Source: Acipenser ruthenus (taxonomy: Eukaryota; Chordata; Actinopteri; Acipenseriformes; Acipenseridae). Taken from it: a stretch of 64,000 nt of DNA. Where the stretch lies: NCBI RefSeq assembly GCF_902713425.1, contig NC_081198.1, forward strand, positions 23,109,188-23,173,187, in the 5' to 3' direction. This document shows, piece by piece, positions 20,895 to 28,901 of the stretch (position 1 is its first letter; each line of letters begins with the position of its first letter). A program made the position numbers and the translations under genes. Below the pieces are notes generated by a model, which saw only the letters and a program-made list of their open reading frames with translations, ran no database searches and was not told where the DNA came from.

Positions 20895-21490
20895 CCTTCA
20901 GCTGGCTCCTCCGATTGGGGTGGGAGAAGCCTCTGGATGTCCGGGTTGTCTCTCTCTACGGAAAAGAAACAACGTAAGCAGCAAATCTGGGCAGTTGAAG
21001 GAACTATTACTTTAGTCCCTGAGGAGATGGTCGCCTCGCAAGAGGGACCCCCTCCCCAGGTGAACGGTGTCCTTCCCTGGCGGAGTAGGGGGCGCTGCTT
21101 GGCACCGAGACCACGTAGGAAGAATCGTGGCTGTGACGCCTCCTCGGGGTCCGGGGCCGCCCTCTGCTCCTCCCAGATGGCGCCCTCTGCTGGGCGCCTG
21201 CTGCTCTCTCGGTCTGGATCTCGATTACAATCAAGGGCTGGGGATGAGGTCGTCTAGGTCATCAAAGGGTCCTCAAAGGTCGTCTGGATGGTAGGTCCTC
21301 CTTCTCTCTAACTCCAGGAACGTCTGGAAAAGCCTGAAAAAGAAAAAAAGTGGAACCGCCTGAAAAAGAAAAAACTGCTCTCAACAGTCAACAAAATCTT
21401 GAAAGACCCTCGGCCTGGATTGGGCAAGCCAAAACCAGACTGAGCATTAGTCTTCCAAAAAGTTGCCGAGCTGAAGAAAGCCAGTCAAAA

Positions 21491-21632
21491 ATAAAAAAAA
21501 AAAAAAAAAAAAATTCTGTTCCTCCTCACCCGAACAAACCTCTCACAGACCCTCGGAGGGAGCGGGCAATGCCACTACCCTCTAAGCCTTAGTCTTAGAA
21601 AGATTTATTCGAACTGAAGAGAAGCCAGAGTG
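21491..21632 (-). other. U5 snRNA-like 5' head of LINE copy 3
   Basis: The first 34 nt of the element (21598-21631) align to human U5 snRNA nt 3-36 with three differences (U5 nt 10, 21 and 25). About 70 nt further in, GTGAGGAGGAACAG (21516-21529) resembles U5 GTGGAGAGGAACAA. It is followed by AATT plus a T run, like the U5 Sm site. The centre, including the U5 loop I GCCTTTTAC, is not recognisable. The alignment was done by eye against remembered U5 sequence. The same head is on copies 8 and 9. Confidence 0.65.
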
Positions 21633-21696
21633 TCAGATATTAAACTGATAAGAACAGATACTACACTTGATCTTAGCCAAAAGGCCGAGAAGCGAT
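21633..21696 (-). pseudogene. U2 snRNA 5' fragment (nt 1-64), cut by LINE copy 3
   Basis: U2 nt 1-64, then the LINE 5' end. Nt 54-64 are repeated at 14853-14863 as the target duplication. Confidence 0.94.
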
Positions 21697-22288
21697 GGCG
21701 ACTTGGCCCTTGCCCGGGGCCACCCAGCCCGGACGGCACAGGGGGATTCAAAGGTGGGTGCAAAATTCCAAGCACAAGCAGACCCCCAAAAAACGGGCTG
21801 CTGCTTCCAGAGGGGAAATGTGCAATTTAAGCAGGAGAAAACAAAACAAAGCAAAAACACACACATAACACCAAAAACAAAACATAAACTGGCGGAGTGC
21901 GTCTTACAAATAGTCATGCCAAGCTGCTATGCTGTGCAAGGTGCCTTGGGTAACTACAACTGTGCCTCGCTGGCTGGCTGGCTTGCTAAGAAGGTCCTGG
22001 CATAGGGACATGTTCCACCACACTTGTCTGGTTAGCTGCATGCTCCCAGGAAACAACCTGCTGCTGTCTACATCATCACCACATGTGAATAAAAGAAAGA
22101 AAGACAGCAAGAAAGAAAGAGAGAAAGAAAGAGAGAAAGAAAGAAAGAGAGAAAGAAAGAAAGAAAAAAAAAAGAAGTAAAACGGCGGGAAAACTTGCAT
22201 CAACACTGGCACTCTCCCTCCAGCAGGGGTAGACAAAATGCTCACAGGAGAGATCCAGATCTGACTTTGACCAACGTTAGAGAAAGGT

Positions 22289-22460
22289 GTGCACCGTTCC
22301 CGGAGGTACTGCAATACCGGGCCGATGCGTGGAGTGGACGGAGCAAGCCCCTGTTCCATCTCCCGATTCCAAAAATCAATTTAATATATGGTCCCCTGAT
22401 AGGGGATGTATCAGATATTAAACTGATAAGAACAGATACTACACTTGATCTTAGCCAAAA
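22289..22460 (-). pseudogene. U2 snRNA 3' fragment (nt 15-186), cut by LINE copy 4
   Basis: U2 from T15 (TTTTGGCTAAG) to the 3' end, joined upstream to the LINE 3' terminus. It carries G to A at nt 68, the same variant as the gene at 5009-5194. Only nt 1-14 are missing, but promoter and transcription start are displaced by more than 6 kb. Confidence 0.93.
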
Positions 22461-23109
22461 TACTCTTTTATTGAGATTTTACATTTTTTTACATTTACAC
22501 CCATTCGTTTTTTCATTCATTTTACATTTCTTTTAAAGATGACATTCATGCATACAGACATACATTTTGTTTTAAAAGCATTTAAAACACATTTAAAAAC
22601 ACCAAGACAATTGTGCTTTGTACATGGTTAAAACAGACACAGATTAAAATCAACATGAAAAAAACCTGTGCTGTTTTAAAAGTGACTGGAAAAAAAGAAC
22701 CATCTATAAAAAACCAGTGCTTGTGAGGGCCGGGGAGTGCTCTCTAAAAGTTCAAAAGTGAACATAAAACTATATTACTAAAACAGGGACAGGGGAAAAG
22801 GGACAGTGTGTGGAACAGTGAGTTAAAATTCTAAAATTTTAAAACACTTAAAATGTAACTTTTAATAGTTTACATTAAAAATCTTAAAGATACATAAAAC
22901 AAAACAAAACAAAATCAAATAAAACATTCAAATTAAATCAAATAAAAGTCCATAAAACTGAAACAAAAAGACTACATAAAACCAGGGCACCGTTCAAAAA
23001 CGGTCATGCCAGCTAAAAAGGGCGGAATGCTGGCATGACAAAATAAATAAAAGGCTTAGCGGTGCCCCGTAGTCCCGCTCCTAGGAGCTAGCGGTTCCAG
23101 TTTTTTCCC

Positions 23110-26100
23110 TTATTCCATCTTCACGTCCTGAAGTCCGGCGATCCTCCACTCCGCGCAGGCCTTGTCCTTCCCGAGGGTCCGGATGTCCAGAATTACAAAG
23201 TCCTTGATAAGAGTTTGTGCCCTTCTGGTCGTGGTGATAGTGTCTAGCTCCTGCTTGTGATAGACACAGACGTTACGGCCTTCCCACAGGATCTGCTTGA
23301 CAACATTGATGACACGCCAAACGCACTTAGCTGTGCTGGTATCGATTCCTCCCGCAGGCCCATAGAGCACAGTCTCAGCGGTCATCTTGGCCGTGTCAGC
23401 AAACCTGTTTAGGAAGACAGAGACAGAGAGCCAGACACTGCCAGCCACATCACACTCCCAGAAGATATGGGCTGGTGTTTCTCTCTTGCGGCACTTTGCA
23501 TAGGGGCATGTTTCTACTTGGGCTAGTCCCCTCCTGAACATGAACGCTCGAGTGGGGAGTGCACTGTGGACGGTGTTCCATGCTATATCCTTCTGGACAT
23601 TACTGAGGCAGCTGTGAGACACATTCTCCCAGATTTTTTGGCTTTGGGTGAGGGAGAAAGTAGCTACTTTTTCAATTTCCTGGGAACCGGCAAGATATTT
23701 AGTTACAGCCTTGTATTCCCAGGAGGCCAATTTTGCTTTATCTAAGCCCAATTTATATATAGTGTCCCTTAAGGTTCTATAATACAATGGGGGGTCCCAG
23801 GAGTACGGCACGGTGTTATCAATAGTGCAGAGGCCCAAGGCCCTGAGACAGGTGGCAAAATAGAAACGATTCATGTAACATACCTTCCTGTCCAGGGCCT
23901 GGATGTTCTTGATAGTTTGCGTGAGCCCCTGCACTCGGGTGAGCTGCACAACGTCCGGGACCCCCTTACCTCCCTTCTTGTCGGCTTTACTCAGAGTGGC
24001 TCGCTTTACCCTCTCCATCTTGCTGCCCCAGATAAAGCGGTGGATAATGCGGTCCACCACTTTTTTGGTGGTCCTGTCTGGGGGAAAGATTTTTCCTACA
24101 TAAGAGAGGATGGGGAACAGTATAGACTTGGTTATTAATACTCTACCCGTCATTGTTAAGGATCTTGTGCTCCATCCGCCAATCTTTTTACGGACCTGGT
24201 TAATGGCCGCCGTCCAGCTCTGGGCCCCCGAGCTATTGTTCTCGAAAATGAGGCCCAGAATCTTGATTTTGTCCTTTTTGACAGGGTACATGTCCGACAG
24301 TTCCCTATCTACCTGCCAATTTTTAGACACGTAGACTTCGCTCTTGGACTTATTAATCACTGCCCCGGTCGCCGTGCAGTACTTCTCAAGGATATTACTA
24401 ATCCGAGGTACCGACGATGTGTTGGTGCAAATGAGTGACACATCGTCCATATATGCTGTTGTTTTGACCTGGACCCCGTTGGATCCAGGCAGCTGGAAAC
24501 CAGTTATATTGGTATCCCTACGAATTGCCTGCAGGAGGGGTTCAATGCACACGACATATAGCAGTGGGGATAGTGGGCAACCCTGTCTGACCCCTGACTG
24601 GATAGATATTTTACCAGTCAGGTGCCTGTTCACCAAGACTCGGGTACTAATGTTTGTATATATGGTTTTAACCCACTCCCTAAGTCCAGGAGCGAATTTC
24701 ATCTGGTCCATCACTTTGTACATATATTCATGGCTTACCCTATCGAACGCCTTCTCCTGGTCAAGGTTGAACAGGCAGAGGGGATGGTTCCGTTCTCTAG
24801 AATAAGCCAGAATGTCCCTTGTTAACATTAAAATATCCGTGATGGACCTCCCTGGGACGCCACAAGCCTGGTCGGGGCCAATGACCAAAGGGAGGTGTAC
24901 TTGTAGCCGGAGCATCAGAGCTTTGGCTAGTATCTTGTAATCCACGCAAAGGAGGCTGATTGGGCGCCAATTCCGTAGATCTTTAACTTCCCCTTTCTTA
25001 TGAAGGAGAGTAATTACACTCTCCCGCATAGAAGGGCCCAACCGCTTCTCCCTGTAGACCGCTCTGTAGACCTCCGCTAAATGGACTTTTAGCGTGTCCC
25101 AAAAAAGATGGTAATACTCACCCGGGATGCCATCTGGACCTGGCGTCTTACCGGTGTTCATGGTCTTAACCGCCTGGGTGAGCTCCTCCAGCGTGAGTTC
25201 TGGGTCCTTCTCCTCCTCCTCCTCGTCCCGCACTGAGTCAGGCTCCAACTGGCTCAGGAACCACTCTATCAGGGTGTCATCTGTAGCTTTGATGTTATAC
25301 AGGTCCCTATAGAAGTTCTCTACCACTTTTTTCACTCCCTCACTATCCTCTACTATCCTCCCCCTGCTGTCGAGCATGGAGGACATCAAGTGCCGCTTCT
25401 CCCTCGTTTTCTGGAAGAAGAAGCGAGTACACTTTTCGTCTTCCTCGATTTTTTGCACTTTTGCATTGTGCATGACCTTTCGTTGTTCCTCCCTACAAAG
25501 CACTGAAAGATCTAGCTTGGTCTGGGCTATCTCGTCGCTTACAGGGAACCCCCGAAGCTGAAGCAGGCTCAGACGCTGGAGGGCAGCATTCAGGTATTTA
25601 TATTTGGCCCTCCTTTCTTTTGCTTTCCTCTTGCCTGCTGCTATGAAATAACCCTTAGTTCTCATTTTGACCATCTCCCACCACTCTATAGGGGAGTTGA
25701 ATAGGTCACGCAAAGTGGTCCACTCAACAAGCCTGCTCTTATAGGCTGCAGCTATGGAGGGGTCATCGAGTAAGGAGGTGTTTAATTTCCAGACCCCTGA
25801 CCCCATCTGGGAGGTCTGAGGGACCTGCAATGTTACCTGCAGGAGCCTATGGTCAGAGAAGAAGACGGCCTGGGTGTCTACTGCCGTCTTCGTAAGGGAG
25901 CTGGTATGCAGGACGAGATCTATACGGGAGAAGGAGGTCCCAGATGAGCTCACCCAGGTAAAGGGAGGCACCAGGTCCTTACCTGCATCACACAGGGAGA
26001 AATCAGATATTACGGAGGACAAAACTCTACTAGAGCGGTCGTTGCGTGGCCTGCTCCGGTCTACGTCCCTCAGAGCACAATTGAAGTCACCTGACACGAT

Positions 26101-26553
26101 GACGGGTACGTTCCCCAGCAGGAGTGGACGTAGCTGTGGAAAAAATTGAACTCTTTCGTTTTGGTTAGTGGGTGCGTAGACATTGACCAGTCTGAGGGGA
26201 GTGTTGTTGTATGTCACATCCACGCTCAGAATTCTACCAGGTTCTACCTCCCTGCTGCTGCGGGAGGTAATAAATGGGTTTTTAAACAGGATACCTACTC
26301 CGTCGGCTCTGGCTATGTTGGAGCCCGACCAGAAGGAGTCCCCCAGGGTCCAACTCTCCTTCAGGTCCCTATAATCAGGGCTCGACGAAATACCACACTC
26401 CTGCAGAAAGATGAGATCTGCTTTCAAGTTAGCTAGATAGTTTAGTACATCAAATCTTTTTTGTGTCTCCCTGATGCTCCTGACATTAACAGACACACAT
26501 ATCAGGGCCATCAGGGTAGCTAACAAGAAAAGGAGTCGCTGCGTCCACCCCAT
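23110..26553 (-). CDS. LINE ORF2: APE endonuclease and reverse transcriptase (copy 4, intact)
   Basis: 1147 aa with all endonuclease and reverse-transcriptase motifs as in copy 3, including YMDD. Private change M to I in the KVQKIEEDEK segment. ATG lies 5 nt after the ORF1 stop. Confidence 0.95.
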   Translation of the reverse strand: MGWTQRLLFLLATLMALICVSVNVRSIRETQKRFDVLNYLANLKADLIFLQECGISSSPDYRDLKESWTLGDSFWSGSNIARADGVGILFKNPFITSRSSREVEPGRILSVDVTYNNTPLRLVNVYAPTNQNERVQFFPQLRPLLLGNVPVIVSGDFNCALRDVDRSRPRNDRSSRVLSSVISDFSLCDAGKDLVPPFTWVSSSGTSFSRIDLVLHTSSLTKTAVDTQAVFFSDHRLLQVTLQVPQTSQMGSGVWKLNTSLLDDPSIAAAYKSRLVEWTTLRDLFNSPIEWWEMVKMRTKGYFIAAGKRKAKERRAKYKYLNAALQRLSLLQLRGFPVSDEIAQTKLDLSVLCREEQRKVMHNAKVQKIEEDEKCTRFFFQKTREKRHLMSSMLDSRGRIVEDSEGVKKVVENFYRDLYNIKATDDTLIEWFLSQLEPDSVRDEEEEEKDPELTLEELTQAVKTMNTGKTPGPDGIPGEYYHLFWDTLKVHLAEVYRAVYREKRLGPSMRESVITLLHKKGEVKDLRNWRPISLLCVDYKILAKALMLRLQVHLPLVIGPDQACGVPGRSITDILMLTRDILAYSRERNHPLCLFNLDQEKAFDRVSHEYMYKVMDQMKFAPGLREWVKTIYTNISTRVLVNRHLTGKISIQSGVRQGCPLSPLLYVVCIEPLLQAIRRDTNITGFQLPGSNGVQVKTTAYMDDVSLICTNTSSVPRISNILEKYCTATGAVINKSKSEVYVSKNWQVDRELSDMYPVKKDKIKILGLIFENNSSGAQSWTAAINQVRKKIGGWSTRSLTMTGRVLITKSILFPILSYVGKIFPPDRTTKKVVDRIIHRFIWGSKMERVKRATLSKADKKGGKGVPDVVQLTRVQGLTQTIKNIQALDRKVCYMNRFYFATCLRALGLCTIDNTVPYSWDPPLYYRTLRDTIYKLGLDKAKLASWEYKAVTKYLAGSQEIEKVATFSLTQSQKIWENVSHSCLSNVQKDIAWNTVHSALPTRAFMFRRGLAQVETCPYAKCRKRETPAHIFWECDVAGSVWLSVSVFLNRFADTAKMTAETVLYGPAGGIDTSTAKCVWRVINVVKQILWEGRNVCVYHKQELDTITTTRRAQTLIKDFVILDIRTLGKDKACAEWRIAGLQDVKME

Positions 26554-26558
26554 AGCGA

Positions 26559-28505
26559 CTATGATTGGGAGGTCGGGACACTCTTCCTACTCTTAGCTCT
26601 ACGCTTGCTTCGAGGGGGCTTGGGCTTATTTGCAACTCCCATCACCCCTGAGAAGGTACTCACTGCTGCCTCGTCCAAGAAGGCACCGTCTTTATATGCA
26701 CAGTACGTGGAGTTGTTGGGGCTATTCAACTCCCCACAGGGTAAGTCTGGTGGAACTTGCTCAGGGCCCCTCGGAACGTGTGGGCCAGCTTTGTCCTGGG
26801 GGGGGGTTATGACAGACAGCATTCTTTGGCTGTTACCGTCTGTTGAATTGGAGCTGTTAGCAGACTTCTGGCTTACCGCGTCCAGGGGTATTCCCATGTC
26901 CTCCAGTGCTGTATCTAGGAGGACCTCTAGGGGGCCCCTGGTTTTGCCCATACAAGGGAGGGGGTCAAGGATGCTTTGAAGGGAGGCCCTTCGCTTGAAG
27001 AGGGTCATTGCTACCGAGGTACTGCTGGTCAGGGAAGGTGTTGACCCCGACCTCTCCCTCGGTGCATTAGTGAACACCTCTTCTGCGAGGTGTGCTAGGG
27101 TTTGTGTCAACGACTGGGAAGGCTGGCTGGGGATGCCCTGGCTGGCTGCTACCTGCCCACTAGGCGGCAGTGTAGCCGTCCCACTCGCCTCCGTCTCTGC
27201 CTGCGAGGGCAAGACTGGGGACTTTGTGTGGACATTAGCTGGTTTTGGATCTATGGGGGCCACCTGCAACTTGCTGTCTTTGATCCTGATCTTCTTTCTT
27301 TTCCCCCCCTCGTCTCTACCCTTTCTTTTCCCCACCCTCTGCTGGTTCTTCACTCCCTTCCCCTCCTTCTCACTCTCACTTTCACTGTCGCTTTCGCTTT
27401 CCTCCCCCACGGACTCAATCCTTATGGCGTCATAACGAGAGCCGAGGGGGAGTGCTGGCGCTGAGAGGGCCCTACTCAGGGGGGGGCCGCTGCTGGGTCC
27501 GGGCTCCCTCCCTGCCTCGTGTTCTGCATCAGAGGAGCTACTGGAGAAGCTAGTGGAGTAGCTGTTGTACTCTCTCTCTGGGCTGGGGGAAGGGGTCCTC
27601 GTAAAACGGGACATGTCTCGGGGGCGGGGGGGTGAGGGGGGTGCTGGTGATGATGGTGGTGCTGGAGTCTGGGTCTTGGATACTGTTGGTGGTGATGTGG
27701 ACTGATCTTTGTTACTTGCTCCCTCTTCCTGCTCAGGCCTAGGCTTGTTTGTGTTTGCCTTGCTGGCTCTGGCCATGTTGGCATAGGAAGAGGGGCAGTC
27801 CTTAAACAGGTGCCCCTTCTTTCCACACAAATTGCACTGCCTCTCTTCTCTGCAGTGGCTGGTCTCGTGGGGGGCGCCGCAGTTCCTGCACTTGACTACA
27901 GTACACGCGGCCGCCAGGTGTCCTAATTCCCCACATTTCCTGCAGAGTTTTGGCATCCCATTATAGAATACCAGCCCTCTGTTGGGCCCTAACACTATGG
28001 AGTTTGGAATGTGGCGGACGCCTCCAATGCCCGATGGATCAACATTAAGGCGTACCAGCCACTTTCTGGCTCCTGTCCAAACCCCATCTTCGTCTGTAAT
28101 TTTCCTCCCTTCTGATGACACCCTCCCATAGCGGTTAAGCCATGTTGTAATATCATAGTCGCTAACAGCCTCATTGAAAAATTGGACAGTAACAACTTTC
28201 ATTTCTCTGTCTGTCAGTGCATCCACACAAAATTCTTTGTATGGAGCGAGATATTTATTCTCCCCCCAAAAGGACCACATTTCTTGTAACTTTTGGGGGT
28301 TCCTAAAACTGACCTCAAACACTTCCTTAAGCCCTGGCAATTTCACCAAACAATTCAAGTCAGAAGGGGAAAAACCCATACCCCTCTGAAGAATGGTCCG
28401 GCTGAACTCCAGTCTCGTCAGTCCTGGTTCCGTTTCCTCTTGCTGGGTCCTTGTGAAGCGCACCGCATTGTGCCTCCTAGTCTCCTGGGTTGGCCGGAAC
28501 GCCAT
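26559..28505 (-). CDS. LINE ORF1: CCHC RNA-binding protein (copy 4, intact)
   Basis: 648 aa, three CCHC knuckles and the low-complexity Ser/Glu and basic tail. It shares QQEETEPG near residue 24 with copy 8 (others have QQDETEPG), consistent with the shared 3'-UTR subfamily. Confidence 0.94.
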   Translation of the reverse strand: MAFRPTQETRRHNAVRFTRTQQEETEPGLTRLEFSRTILQRGMGFSPSDLNCLVKLPGLKEVFEVSFRNPQKLQEMWSFWGENKYLAPYKEFCVDALTDREMKVVTVQFFNEAVSDYDITTWLNRYGRVSSEGRKITDEDGVWTGARKWLVRLNVDPSGIGGVRHIPNSIVLGPNRGLVFYNGMPKLCRKCGELGHLAAACTVVKCRNCGAPHETSHCREERQCNLCGKKGHLFKDCPSSYANMARASKANTNKPRPEQEEGASNKDQSTSPPTVSKTQTPAPPSSPAPPSPPRPRDMSRFTRTPSPSPEREYNSYSTSFSSSSSDAEHEAGREPGPSSGPPLSRALSAPALPLGSRYDAIRIESVGEESESDSESESEKEGKGVKNQQRVGKRKGRDEGGKRKKIRIKDSKLQVAPIDPKPANVHTKSPVLPSQAETEASGTATLPPSGQVAASQGIPSQPSQSLTQTLAHLAEEVFTNAPRERSGSTPSLTSSTSVAMTLFKRRASLQSILDPLPCMGKTRGPLEVLLDTALEDMGIPLDAVSQKSANSSNSTDGNSQRMLSVITPPQDKAGPHVPRGPEQVPPDLPCGELNSPNNSTYCAYKDGAFLDEAAVSTFSGVMGVANKPKPPRSKRRAKSRKSVPTSQS

Positions 28506-28655
28506 CCTTCAGCTGGCTCCTCCGATTGGGGTGGGAGAAGCCTCTGGACGTCCGGGTTGTCTCTCTCTACGGAAAAGAAACAACGTAAGCAGCAAATCTG
28601 GGCAGTTGAAGGAACTATTACTTTAGTCCCTGAGGAGATGGTCGCCTCGCAAGAG

Positions 28656-28758
28656 TGGACGGAGCAAGCCCCTGTTCCATCTCCCGATTCCAAAAATCAA
28701 TTTAATATATGGTCCCCTGATAGGGGACGTATCAGATATTAAACTGATAAGAACAGAT
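28656..28758 (-). pseudogene. U2 snRNA internal fragment (nt 38-140) between two LINEs
   Basis: A 103-bp piece of U2 lies between the 5' end of copy 4 and the 3' end of family X. It covers stem II, the Sm site and part of stem-loop III. Its 5' continuation (nt 1-32) is on the far side of X at 33751-33782. Confidence 0.93.
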
Positions 28759-28783
28759 TTTTTTTTTTTTTTTAAGAACAGAT
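28759..28783 (-). other. Target-mimicking 3' tail of LINE X
   Basis: Read on the minus strand, X ends AATAAAAA, ATCTGTTCTT (28774-28783), then about 15 A, then U2 resumes with TCTGTTCTTATC. The ten bases before the poly(A) equal U2 nt 38-47, the sequence immediately downstream of the insertion point. Confidence 0.88.
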
Positions 28784-28901
28784 TTTTTATTAAATTCTCA
28801 CAATAACTTTACATTTTACAGTAACAGTTACATAAAGCAATACAATCACCATTTACAACACAGAACAATTACCTTTATAACAACTTGCATGAGACAATTA
28901 T

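Larger units (their letters stand above)
14864..21632 (-). mobile_element. Keno-like Tx1-clade LINE, copy 3 (full length, both ORFs open)
   Basis: About 6.77 kb: 5' UTR 20895-21632, ORF1, 5-nt gap, ORF2, 3' UTR 14864-15498. It is inserted in U2 with an 11-bp target duplication TTAATATCTGA (nt 54-64). The 5' end, CACTCTGGCTTCTC..., resembles the 5' end of U5 snRNA. The 5' UTR also holds a repeated 'ggaaccgcctgaaaaagaaa' segment near 21330-21370 and a long A run on the plus strand (21491-21513). The 3' UTR has a small deletion (aaaaaagtgaacataaacc) that is shared with copy 6. Open frames and clean junctions mark it as young. Confidence 0.95.
21633..22460 (-). repeat. U2 snRNA tandem array, block C (one unit)
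   Basis: A single U2 unit flanked by two split genes: 5' fragment, promoter spacer, purine microsatellite (about 22091-22174), 3' box, then a U2 3' fragment. The spacer shows nothing beyond the standard promoter motifs. Confidence 0.94.
22461..28654 (-). mobile_element. Keno-like Tx1-clade LINE, copy 4 (both ORFs open, 5' UTR truncated)
   Basis: 3' UTR 22461-23109, ORF2, ORF1 and about 150 bp of 5' UTR. The 5' end joins U2 at about nt 141-143, with a 3-bp overlap (gag, 28653-28655). The 3' side is at U2 nt 15. It belongs to a 3'-UTR subfamily shared with copies 5, 7 and 8, recognised by ctatattactaaaacag and a ggaacagtg stretch. The unusual spread of the two flanks (nt 15 to 143) means either a duplication of about 129 bp or a later recombination. 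Confidence 0.93.

Noticed and set aside
21491-21513. A run at 21491-21513 taken at first for the poly(A) tail of a separate insertion
   Set aside because: The same position has a shorter A run in copies 8 and 9 and the flanking 5' UTR is continuous, so it is a length-variable tract within the element.
14864-21632. LTR or endogenous retrovirus because of CCHC knuckles and a YMDD reverse transcriptase
   Set aside because: No terminal repeats, protease, RNase H or integrase; there is an APE endonuclease, 5' truncation of copies and target duplications of varying length, all typical of LINEs.
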